49,089 nt of DNA from an uncultured Pelagibacteraceae bacterium. GTDB lineage: Bacteria; Pseudomonadota; Alphaproteobacteria; Pelagibacterales; Pelagibacteraceae. The stretch covers positions 1-49,089 of the forward strand of contig CABZFF010000007.1 in the NCBI GenBank assembly GCA_902524945.1. Direction: 5' to 3'. Position 1 is the first letter of the stretch; every line of letters starts with the position of its first letter. The position numbers and the translations under genes are program-made. Below, in pieces: positions 9,213 to 16,765 of this stretch. A model generated the notes under the pieces. The model did not search any database and had not been told where the DNA came from. It saw only the letters and a list, made by a program, of their open reading frames with translations.

Positions 9213-9952
9213 TAAAAAACTTTTTTTAAAAATAAGCCTTCTGCTGGTGCTGGAGGAGCACAATCATTTCGATTTTTTGACTCAATAATTTTTTTAATTA
9301 TCTCAGGTTTCCATTTTTTTTCTCCTACAAATTTCAAGCATCCAACCATCGACCGTACTTGTTTTTGAAGGAATGATTGAGATTCAAATTTTATTATGAA
9401 CTTGTCTTTTTCCTTAACTATATTTGCATAGCTGATTGTTCTTACAGGGCTCATGGCAGTACATGATGATGCTCTAAATGCTGAAAAGTCATGTCTTCCA
9501 ATAAAGAATTTAATTCCTTTCTTCATCTCATTATAATCTAATTTTTTTTTTACTAACCAAGTTCTATGATTATCAATTGATGGTTTAGCAGCTCTATTTA
9601 ATATTATATACTCATATTGACGTTTCTTAGCACTGCGTCTAGCGTGAAAATTTAACTTTCTTCTCTTAATACTTAAAATTGAGACGTGATACTTATTTAA
9701 AAAAAAATTTACGGTTGATAAAAACTTAAACAAATCTTTAATTTCTTTTTGAGTAATAAAATTTGCACTTTGACCTCTAGCATTTACACCGGAGTCTGTT
9801 CGCCCTGAGCCAATTATTTTAATCTTTTTATTAAGTGCCTTTGAAATGGCTTTCTCAACAACCGCCTGTACAGATTTACCATTTTTTTGAAACTGCCAAC
9901 CAACAAAGTTTAAGCCTAGATATTCAACAATTATCTGATAATTAAAATTCAA
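9209..9952 (-). CDS. truA: tRNA pseudouridine(38-40) synthase
   Basis: This 247-residue enzyme converts uridine to pseudouridine at positions 38-40 of the tRNA anticodon arm. The catalytic aspartate is D53 in GSGRTDSGVNARGQ. The usual motif is GRTDxGVHA, so histidine is replaced by asparagine at residue 57. Other conserved blocks are FHARRSAKKRQYEY and SFLQKQVRSMVG. The length matches TruA (about 245-270). It starts within the 3' end of fmt (4-base overlap) and is the last gene of the run that includes def, fmt and truA. Confidence 0.96.
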   Translation of the reverse strand: MNFNYQIIVEYLGLNFVGWQFQKNGKSVQAVVEKAISKALNKKIKIIGSGRTDSGVNARGQSANFITQKEIKDLFKFLSTVNFFLNKYHVSILSIKRRKLNFHARRSAKKRQYEYIILNRAAKPSIDNHRTWLVKKKLDYNEMKKGIKFFIGRHDFSAFRASSCTAMSPVRTISYANIVKEKDKFIIKFESQSFLQKQVRSMVGCLKFVGEKKWKPEIIKKIIESKNRNDCAPPAPAEGLFLKKVFY

Positions 9953-10869
9953 TTTAAATCATCTCCTTTTTTTAATTTATGACCAGATAAAAAATCTTTA
10001 ACTTTTAAAATTTTTTTTCCTTCTTTTTGAAGTGATAAAACTTTTATTGAATTTTCTTTGCACGCTATAGTTAAGTTATCATCGATAACCTCACCTGTAT
10101 TCCCTGATACAAAAACTTCAACGGCATCTATTATTTTTATTTTTACTTTTTTATGCTTGAACCAAACACCAGGATAAGGATTTAATCCTCTTATTTTTGC
10201 TATTAGCTGTTTAGCTGGTTGATTCCAATTAATTTGGGACTCTTGTTTCAATATTTTTTTTGCATAAGTAACTTTTTTTTCATTCTGATTAATCCACTCT
10301 AAACTTTTATTTTCAATTAAATGGAGCGCCTCAAGTATTGCTTCAGAGCCTAACTTAGATAGTTTTATACTTAAAGACGTATAGTTATCATCATTTTTTA
10401 TTATAATCTTTTTTTGAAGCATAAATGGTCCCGCATCAAGTTGGGGGACAATTTTCATAATAGAGATACCTGTTTCACCATCCATTGCGATAATAGATCT
10501 TTGTATCGGTGCAGCCCCTCTCCACTTAGGTAAGAGTGAGGCATGGATATTTATAAATTTTATATTTTTTAAATTAAGCATATTTTTAGGAATTATCTTA
10601 CCGTAAGCAACAACTACTACCAAATCTGGATTGATTTTTTTTAAGAACTTTAGCTCTTCCTCATCATCAAGTTTTTCTGGATGCCTAACTTTTAATTTTA
10701 GTTGTTTTGATATTTGATGGACTGAAGATTCGTTTAATCTTTGGCCACGCCTACTTTTTTTAGGAGGATTGGTATAAACTGCTAGTATTTCGTGTTTTGA
10801 ATTATTAATTGATTTTAAAATTGGTACAGCAAATGAGGGTGTACCCATGAAAATTAATTTTAATGCCAT
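9949..10869 (-). CDS. fmt: Methionyl-tRNA formyltransferase
   Basis: This 306-residue enzyme formylates initiator Met-tRNA using 10-formyltetrahydrofolate. The N-terminal catalytic domain opens KLIFMGTPSFAVPIL. It holds the catalytic block NIHASLLPKWRGAAPIQ (N107, H109) and LDAGP with D145. The C-terminal tRNA-binding domain begins near INWNQPAKQLIAKIRGLNPYPG. The length is normal. It starts 5 bases after def and overlaps truA by 4 bases; pairing with def is the rule because the two enzymes add and remove the same formyl group. Confidence 0.97.
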   Translation of the reverse strand: MALKLIFMGTPSFAVPILKSINNSKHEILAVYTNPPKKSRRGQRLNESSVHQISKQLKLKVRHPEKLDDEEELKFLKKINPDLVVVVAYGKIIPKNMLNLKNIKFINIHASLLPKWRGAAPIQRSIIAMDGETGISIMKIVPQLDAGPFMLQKKIIIKNDDNYTSLSIKLSKLGSEAILEALHLIENKSLEWINQNEKKVTYAKKILKQESQINWNQPAKQLIAKIRGLNPYPGVWFKHKKVKIKIIDAVEVFVSGNTGEVIDDNLTIACKENSIKVLSLQKEGKKILKVKDFLSGHKLKKGDDLN

Positions 10870-10874
10870 TTTTT

Positions 10875-11399
10875 TTACAGTACAATCTTATCAAGTTCTT
10901 TTTTTTGTTTTTTTAATTTTTTTATTATCATATCTTTTTTAATTTTTGATAAATAATCAATAAACAATATGCCATTTAAATGATCTATTTCATGCTGTAT
11001 ACAAGTAGAAAGTAGCCCATTCGCTTTCAAAGATTTTTCTTTTCCATAATAGTCGATATAATTTAAATGACACTCGGATGGTCTTGCTATTTCTGCAAAA
11101 TATCCCGGTATAGACAAACAGCCTTCCTCATAAGATGATTTTTTTTTTGATTGAAATGTAATTTTTGGGTTGATCAAAAACAGAGGTTTTTTTTTTTCAA
11201 CATCTTTTGATATATCAATTACAATTAATCGTTTTAAAATTCCTATTTGAACTGCTGCCAATCCAATTCCAGGAGCAGAATACATAGTTTCAAGCATGTC
11301 GTCTAAGAGTTTTCTTAATTCATCATCAACTTTCTCTAGACTTTGACTTTTTTTTCTTAAAATAGGATCAGGTTCAACTACAATTGGTTTTTTGGACAT
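10875..11399 (-). CDS. def: Peptide deformylase
   Basis: This 174-residue metalloprotease removes the formyl group from nascent N-termini. All three deformylase motifs are present: GIGLAAVQIG (residues 44-53), EEGCLSIPG (91-99) with metal ligand C94, and QHEIDHLNG (135-143) with ligands H136 and H140 and catalytic E137. The length is typical of type I enzymes. It lies between a secreted protein of unknown function, 22 bases upstream, and fmt, 5 bases downstream. Confidence 0.97.
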   Translation of the reverse strand: MSKKPIVVEPDPILRKKSQSLEKVDDELRKLLDDMLETMYSAPGIGLAAVQIGILKRLIVIDISKDVEKKKPLFLINPKITFQSKKKSSYEEGCLSIPGYFAEIARPSECHLNYIDYYGKEKSLKANGLLSTCIQHEIDHLNGILFIDYLSKIKKDMIIKKLKKQKKELDKIVL

Positions 11400-11421
11400 A
11401 ATATGAGGTATTATAATGTAA

Positions 11422-13158
11422 TTAAACTCTTTGTGGTAGAGCTGAAATTAAAACTTTGTTTCTAATTTTAATTAAATCCATTTCATTAAGCAGATTTGTA
11501 ATAAAATAAATTGTTTCAGGATCTAGTTCGTAGGGTTCATCTTCACCGATTATCTCAACAATTTTTAAAGCTAAAAAAGCGTTTTGATTTTTCTCAATTA
11601 GATTAATTAAATTTTTTGGAATATCATATTTTGCGGCTAACTCATCTCGATTAAAATTTGCAGGAATATTAAAGCCATCTTTTGCTAGTGCATCAACTAA
11701 AGCTAAATCTTTGGCAGAATAAAAATATTTCCTGTTTTTGTTAATTTTTTTAAATATTTTGTCTATGTCTTTTTGTATTTTTTTTTTCTCCTCATCTTCT
11801 ACATAAAACTTAATTATTTTTGATTGATGTAAAATTTTATCATTGTATTTTACTTTTCCAAGTTTGAGTTCTTCCGTAGAAAAAATTTTATTACTTGCGA
11901 CTTCCTTGTAACTCTCAGGTATATTTTCTAAACCAATTTTTTTTAAATTTTCGCTTAATTGTTTTTTAAATACATTCTGTAAATTATTTTTTTTAAATAA
12001 ATCATCAAGTATAAAAAGATATTCTACTCTTAAGGTATCATCTTCTGATAATAAATATTTTTGATATATTAATGATCTCGCATCTGTTTCATCTAATGTT
12101 TGGTACAGATTTTTTGCATTGATTAGGGTATTTAGGTTAAATGGATTTTGTTTGTATATGTCAAAAATAATTCTATCATCTACTTGACCTTGATTTACTG
12201 CGAGTTCTAACTCTTTAATTCTATTTTTATCATTAACATCATCAAGTTTAATTAAATTTGCAGCATTCAAATATTTCCAAATTTCTTTTTTAGTATTTTT
12301 AGACGGTGTGTATTTAAAATTTTTTATAGTTACGCTGGATAAATAGAAATTTAGTAAATTTTTTTCGTTAATATTATTTGAAGTTTTTTCTGAAATTCCT
12401 AATAGAAAATTAATTTTATCATCAAAAAATTTATCTGATTGTTTTTGTTCTCTCAATAAGTCTAATAGAAGTTGAGCTTGAGGTTTTTTATTGTTAAACA
12501 CTAAACAATAAATTTTAAATTTTTCTAAATACGGATCTTTAATAGTATTGTCTATAAACTCGATTTTATCACAACCGGATTTAATATCTGCTTGAGCAAT
12601 ATTCTCATCAACTAAATATTGGATTGCTCTTTTTTTACCAGCGAACTCTTTATTTTGTTTTAAAAATTTTACAATTAAATCCTGCTTATTATTTTCAATT
12701 AACCAATCAATTTTTAATTTAACAAATTCACCATCTTTCATCCCATCTGGTGGATAAGAAAAAGATAACAAAATATTTTCTAAAATCTCGTTTGAGGTTT
12801 TAGATAAATTTATTTTCCTCAATCTTTTTATACTCGCTCTCACATCGTCAGCTTTCGTAGATGACCACATATTCAAATTAAAATTATAATCAGCTGGGTC
12901 ATAAACTCCAAAGATTTTTTTTTTATCTTCAGTATTTAATAAAGCGTCTTCCACAGTAATATCTTGACTAGGATTGGGTTTAATATCCTGTTTTAAAGTA
13001 TTACTGGCGTTTTCATTTTCAGATCTTATTGAGATTTTTGTTTCTTTATTATCTTTTTTATCTTTTTTCCAAATATCGATTTTTTCCTCACTAAGCACTG
13101 GTGAGAAAAAAAGTATAATTAATAAGCTAAAATAGATGTTAAAGCTTTTTAATTTCAT
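11422..13158 (-). CDS. Secreted protein of unknown function, largely helical
   Basis: I do not recognise this 578-residue protein. It has a clear signal peptide (MKLKSFNIYFSLLIILFFSPVLS, about residues 1-23, probable cleavage before EEK). A low-complexity charged linker rich in K, D, N and E follows to about residue 75. The rest is a long predicted-helical domain of leucine- and lysine-rich segments with few glycines, like a TPR/solenoid scaffold, though I cannot identify a defined repeat. One cysteine pair region (SGCDKIEF... KIYCLVF) lies near 195-218. Its start overlaps a 59-residue membrane-protein gene by 20 bases and its end is 22 bases from def. A periplasmic location is inferred. Confidence 0.7.
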   Translation of the reverse strand: MKLKSFNIYFSLLIILFFSPVLSEEKIDIWKKDKKDNKETKISIRSENENASNTLKQDIKPNPSQDITVEDALLNTEDKKKIFGVYDPADYNFNLNMWSSTKADDVRASIKRLRKINLSKTSNEILENILLSFSYPPDGMKDGEFVKLKIDWLIENNKQDLIVKFLKQNKEFAGKKRAIQYLVDENIAQADIKSGCDKIEFIDNTIKDPYLEKFKIYCLVFNNKKPQAQLLLDLLREQKQSDKFFDDKINFLLGISEKTSNNINEKNLLNFYLSSVTIKNFKYTPSKNTKKEIWKYLNAANLIKLDDVNDKNRIKELELAVNQGQVDDRIIFDIYKQNPFNLNTLINAKNLYQTLDETDARSLIYQKYLLSEDDTLRVEYLFILDDLFKKNNLQNVFKKQLSENLKKIGLENIPESYKEVASNKIFSTEELKLGKVKYNDKILHQSKIIKFYVEDEEKKKIQKDIDKIFKKINKNRKYFYSAKDLALVDALAKDGFNIPANFNRDELAAKYDIPKNLINLIEKNQNAFLALKIVEIIGEDEPYELDPETIYFITNLLNEMDLIKIRNKVLISALPQRV

Positions 13159-13318
13159 TAGTTATATCGATATCGTATTTTTTATTTGGGCTAGGAAAAT
13201 TGATTTTTTCAATTAAAAAAATTGCTACTATAAAAATTACTATGAGTAGTAATAGTTTAAAAAATATTTTTATTAATGAATTTCCTAAACTTGGCTGTCT
13301 GTTGTATTTCAGTTGCAT
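13139..13318 (-). CDS. Small single-span membrane protein of unknown function (59 aa)
   Basis: A short reading frame begins MQLKYNRQPSLGNSLIKIFF with an ATG at 13318. It contains one strongly hydrophobic stretch (about residues 15-36, LLLLIVIFIVAIFLI) after a basic N-terminus, then a charged tail ending NEIKKL. The topology should be N-in with a short periplasmic tail. It overlaps the start of the 578-residue secreted-protein gene by 20 bases, which suggests coupling and a shared role. The distribution of hydrophobic and charged codons looks coding. No family is recognised, and its conservation has not been tested. Confidence 0.55.
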   Translation of the reverse strand: MQLKYNRQPSLGNSLIKIFFKLLLLIVIFIVAIFLIEKINFPSPNKKYDIDITNEIKKL

Positions 13319-13352
13319 ACTTTAAGAATTAATTTAAACTCAACAAATAAGA

Positions 13353-13358
13353 CATAAT
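13353..13358 (+). promoter_or_regulatory. Candidate -10 element for aroK-aroB
   Basis: The hexamer CATAAT lies about 34 bases before the TTG start of aroK in the short gap after the divergent small membrane gene. A transcript beginning about 7 bases downstream would leave a leader near 27 bases and would exclude the out-of-frame ATG at 13360. The matching -35 region (TAATTT, 17-base spacing) is weak. Confidence 0.25.
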
Positions 13359-13391
13359 TATGAAAAATCAAATTGTAAATCGGACAATAAA

Positions 13392-13901
13392 TTGAATAAA
13401 AACCTTGTTTTAACTGGAATGATGGGTGTTGGTAAGTCCACCGTTGGTAAAAGCCTAGCTAAAAAGCTATTATTTAAGTTTATAGATATAGATAAAGTTA
13501 TTGAGAGACAGGAAGGATGTTCAATAAATTTTATATTTAAAAGCAAAAGTGAAAAATATTTTAGAATGTTAGAAAATGAAATTACATTAAATGAATTAAA
13601 TAAAAACAATTCGGTAATATCATTGGGCGGGGGTTCTTTTATGAATCCAAAAATAAGGAATAAAATTAAAAATACATGTGTAAGTTTTTGGCTCGATGTA
13701 AATACAAATATATTGATAAAAAGACTAAATAAATCAAAAAAACGACCACTTTTATTGAGTAAGAATCCGGCAAAAACTGTACATAAAATCTATTTAGAAA
13801 GAAAAAAAACTTATCAAAAAGCTGACTTCAGAATAAAATGTAGTTCTTTAAGATCAACAACTATAACTAATAAAATATTAAAAATTTATGAAAGTTTGTG
13901 A
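13392..13901 (+). CDS. aroK: Shikimate kinase
   Basis: This 169-residue P-loop kinase phosphorylates shikimate in aromatic amino-acid synthesis. Walker A is GMMGVGKST at residues 9-17, the shikimate-binding aspartates are in FIDIDK (D32, D34), and GGGSF lies at 79-83. The lid region KKRPLL follows near 113-118. The start is an uncommon TTG at 13392, because no in-frame ATG or GTG precedes the P-loop. The nearby ATG at 13360 is out of frame and stops after 11 codons. Its 3' end overlaps aroB by 14 bases, the usual aroKB arrangement. Confidence 0.93.
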   Translation: MNKNLVLTGMMGVGKSTVGKSLAKKLLFKFIDIDKVIERQEGCSINFIFKSKSEKYFRMLENEITLNELNKNNSVISLGGGSFMNPKIRNKIKNTCVSFWLDVNTNILIKRLNKSKKRPLLLSKNPAKTVHKIYLERKKTYQKADFRIKCSSLRSTTITNKILKIYESL

Positions 13902-15000
13902 AATAAGATTTAAAGGTAATGCTGAAAACTACTCAGTTATTATTGGTAAAAACATACTTAAAATTTTACCTAAAAAGATAGAAATATTATGTCCAAAAGC
14001 AAAGAAAATTGCTCTAATTATAGATAGTAATATACCTAATAAATTTAGAAGAGATCTAAAAAAGATATTGAAAAACTACGACTTGTTTTTTTATTCTTTT
14101 AAATCTAATGAAAAAAGTAAATCAATTACTACAGTAAACAAATTATTAAATAAACTTTTGATAAAAAAATTTAATCGATCAGATTTAATTTTGAGTATTG
14201 GAGGAGGTATAACTGGAGATGTGGTAGGTTTTATTTCAAGCATATTGAAGAGAGGAACAAATTTTATTAATATTCCAACTACGTTACTTGCACAGGTTGA
14301 CTCAGCAATAGGTGGTAAAACAGGAGTCAATTCATTACATGGAAAAAATCTTATAGGTTCATTTTATCAACCAAAGTTGGTTATTTCGGATACATCTTTT
14401 TTAAACTCTTTGCCAAAAAGAGAAATGGTTTGTGGATATGCTGAAATTTTAAAGCATGCTATTATTAAAGATAAAAATTTTTTTGGTTGGCTTAAGAAAA
14501 ATTCAAGAGATGTTTTTTTGAAAAAGAGTGATGCATTAATTTACGCAATAAAGAAAAGCTGTGAAATAAAAATGTTTTTTGTGAATAGAGATGTTAATGA
14601 AAAAAATATAAGAATGAAATTAAATTTTGGACATACATTCGCACATGCAATTGAAGTCAAAAATAGATATTCAAAAAAAATTAATCATGGAGAAGCAGTT
14701 TTATCAGGAATGATTTTAGAGACAAAGTTATCAGTTTTTAAAAAAATTTGTAATTTGAAAGTCTTGGAAAAAATAAAGAAGGTTTACCAAGAAAACAATT
14801 TGATAACTGTTATTGATCAATTTTCAAAAAAAAATATTATTAATAAAATTACACCATTTTTAAAAAATGATAAAAAAAATGACGATGAAAGAATAAATTT
14901 TATTTTGTTAAAAGGTATTGGCAAAACTACTGAGCCAAACAAAAATAAAGTATCTTTAAATGAGTTAAAAAAATTTAATAAAAATATTACTCAATACTAA
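13888..15000 (+). CDS. aroB: 3-dehydroquinate synthase
   Basis: This 370-residue NAD- and zinc/cobalt-dependent enzyme catalyses the second step of the shikimate pathway. Conserved blocks are GGGITGDVVGF near 108-118, PTTLLAQVDSAIGGKTGVN near 130-148, and the metal-binding NFGHTFAHAIE with HGEA nearby. It overlaps aroK by 14 bases. It runs tail to tail into bolA with a 14-base overlap, leaving no room for a separate intergenic terminator. The length is normal. Confidence 0.96.
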   Translation: MKVCEIRFKGNAENYSVIIGKNILKILPKKIEILCPKAKKIALIIDSNIPNKFRRDLKKILKNYDLFFYSFKSNEKSKSITTVNKLLNKLLIKKFNRSDLILSIGGGITGDVVGFISSILKRGTNFINIPTTLLAQVDSAIGGKTGVNSLHGKNLIGSFYQPKLVISDTSFLNSLPKREMVCGYAEILKHAIIKDKNFFGWLKKNSRDVFLKKSDALIYAIKKSCEIKMFFVNRDVNEKNIRMKLNFGHTFAHAIEVKNRYSKKINHGEAVLSGMILETKLSVFKKICNLKVLEKIKKVYQENNLITVIDQFSKKNIINKITPFLKNDKKNDDERINFILLKGIGKTTEPNKNKVSLNELKKFNKNITQY

Positions 15001-15241
15001 TTTCTAAAGCATGTATTTTTGTTTTAAAATCTTCTTTAAAAATTTTCATAATAATTTTTTGAGCATTTATTTTACTTAAAGATTTTAAATATTTTGACTT
15101 AATCTTAAAATGGAGATGAAGTTTTTCTGGTGAGAAAAATTTATGTTTCTTATGTTTATCAGAATTGTCTATGATTTCTATTTTTTCGAATTTTACTTGT
15201 TCACTTATTCTTTTTTTTATTTCATCAAAATAATCATTCAT
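14987..15241 (-). CDS. BolA-family protein
   Basis: This 84-residue protein has the class II KH-like fold of BolA. The signature is the C-terminal INAQKIIMKIFKEDFKTKIHALEIS, including the IHAL segment. BolA proteins pair with monothiol glutaredoxins and take part in iron-sulfur cluster handling or stress regulation. The usual HxGH motif of the central loop appears as HKKHK, so the glycine is missing. It is divergent from the J-domain/cobS/cobT set, a neighbourhood recurring in alphaproteobacteria, and convergent with aroB. Confidence 0.85.
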   Translation of the reverse strand: MNDYFDEIKKRISEQVKFEKIEIIDNSDKHKKHKFFSPEKLHLHFKIKSKYLKSLSKINAQKIIMKIFKEDFKTKIHALEISIE

Positions 15242-15272
15242 TTTATTTAATTTTACTATATAGATTAAATTT

Positions 15273-15788
15273 ATGAAAATTATTTGTGACTGGGATAATT
15301 GTAAAGAAACAGGGTCCTATAAAGCACCGGTAGAGAAAGATAATAGTAAAAAATTTAGATTACTTTGTCTAAAGCACATTAAAATATTTAATAAAAATTG
15401 GAATTACTTTGAAAATATGAATGATTCAGAAATAGAATTTTTTATAAAATCAGATTTGACTTGGCATAAAACTACAAAAAATTTTGGATCGTCAGATAAC
15501 TTTTTCAATATATTATGGAACAATGCTCTTGATGATAAACTTAATATATTTAAAACATCTAATTATAGAGACTTTAAAAAAACAAAAATATCTCAAACCG
15601 ATCGTGATGCCCTTCATGTGATGGAGTTAAATGAGGAGGTAAAATGGGAAAGAATTCATTCAAAATTTAAAGAGCTTGTAAAAAAATATCATCCTGATAA
15701 AAACCGAGGAAGCAAAAAATTTGAGGATAAATTAAAAAAAATTACTTTGGCATATAGTCAGCTTAAAAAGACTTTAGGAAAAAAATGA
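15273..15788 (+). CDS. J-domain protein (DnaJ-like) with N-terminal Cys/His motif
   Basis: This 171-residue co-chaperone-type protein has a C-terminal J domain with the HPD motif in KKYHPDKNRGSKKFEDKL (about residues 130-147). The N-terminus has C-x4-C (CDWDNC) and a later CLKH, a possible zinc site, followed by NKNWNYFENMNDSEIE. That Cys/His plus WNYF pattern is typical of an alphaproteobacterial J-protein family found next to bolA and cobS/cobT. J domains stimulate DnaK ATPase; the client here is unknown. It overlaps cobS by 4 bases, so it is likely co-translated with cobS and cobT. Confidence 0.87.
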   Translation: MKIICDWDNCKETGSYKAPVEKDNSKKFRLLCLKHIKIFNKNWNYFENMNDSEIEFFIKSDLTWHKTTKNFGSSDNFFNILWNNALDDKLNIFKTSNYRDFKKTKISQTDRDALHVMELNEEVKWERIHSKFKELVKKYHPDKNRGSKKFEDKLKKITLAYSQLKKTLGKK

Positions 15789-16762
15789 GTGCAACACAAT
15801 TTTTACAAAAACCAGACATAAAGCTCTCTGTAAAACAGACTTTTGGATTTGAGAGTGATATGCAAGTAAATGCATTTTCAAAAAAAAATGAGTTTGTTCC
15901 AAAAATAGATAGTGACTACAAATTTGACAAAGATACTACTTTAGCAATTTTGGCGGGTTTCTCTTTTAATAAAAGAGTTTTAATACAGGGTTATCATGGC
16001 ACAGGAAAATCTACTCATATTGAACAAGTGGCTGCAAGATTAAATTGGCCTTGTATAAGAGTTAATCTTGATAGTCACATAAGTAGAATAGACTTGATAG
16101 GAAAAGATGCAATTGTTTTAAAGGATAGTAAACAAATAACTGAGTTTAAAGAGGGAATACTTCCTTGGTCAATTCAAAATCCAATCGCCTTAGTTTTTGA
16201 TGAATATGATGCAGGACGACCAGACGTGATGTTTGTAATTCAAAGAGTGTTGGAAAGTGAAGGAAGCTTTACTCTATTAGATAAGAATAAAGTTTTAGAA
16301 CAACATGATTTTTTTAGAATATTTGCTACTACTAATACCGTAGGTTTAGGTGATACCACAGGCCTCTATCATGGCACTCAACAAATCAATCAAGGACAAA
16401 TGGATAGATGGAATATAATTTCTACACTTAATTATCTTCCTTTTGATAAAGAGTTAGAAATAGTGATCGCTAAAAATAAAAGTTTTAACAATAAAGAAGG
16501 TAAAGAGTTATTGTCGAACATGATTAAAGTTGCAGATCTTACTAGAAAAGGTTTCGTTAATGGGGATATATCTACAGTAATGAGTCCTAGAACTGTTTTA
16601 CATTGGGCTGAAAATGCAGAAATCTTTAAAGATAAAGGGTATGCTTTCAGAATCACTTTTCTAAACAAATGTGACGATTTAGAAAAAAAAATAATTTCAG
16701 AATACTATCAAAGATGTTTTGGTGAAGATTTACCTGAGTCTTCTATTAACGTCTCTTTATAA
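15785..16762 (+). CDS. cobS: CobS-like AAA+ ATPase (cobaltochelatase CobS subunit family)
   Basis: This 325-residue AAA+/MoxR-type ATPase has Walker A GYHGTGKST at residues 69-77, Walker B ALVFDEYDAG near 137-146, and a sensor-type ATTNT near 180-184. In B12-producing alphaproteobacteria CobS forms a ring with CobT and powers CobN, which inserts cobalt into hydrogenobyrinic acid a,c-diamide. No CobN or other corrin gene is in this window, and SAR11 cells are generally considered unable to make B12. A different CobST substrate is therefore plausible (inference). It overlaps the J-domain gene by 4 bases and cobT starts 3 bases after its stop. Confidence 0.9.
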   Translation: MSATQFLQKPDIKLSVKQTFGFESDMQVNAFSKKNEFVPKIDSDYKFDKDTTLAILAGFSFNKRVLIQGYHGTGKSTHIEQVAARLNWPCIRVNLDSHISRIDLIGKDAIVLKDSKQITEFKEGILPWSIQNPIALVFDEYDAGRPDVMFVIQRVLESEGSFTLLDKNKVLEQHDFFRIFATTNTVGLGDTTGLYHGTQQINQGQMDRWNIISTLNYLPFDKELEIVIAKNKSFNNKEGKELLSNMIKVADLTRKGFVNGDISTVMSPRTVLHWAENAEIFKDKGYAFRITFLNKCDDLEKKIISEYYQRCFGEDLPESSINVSL

Positions 16763-16765
16763 AAA

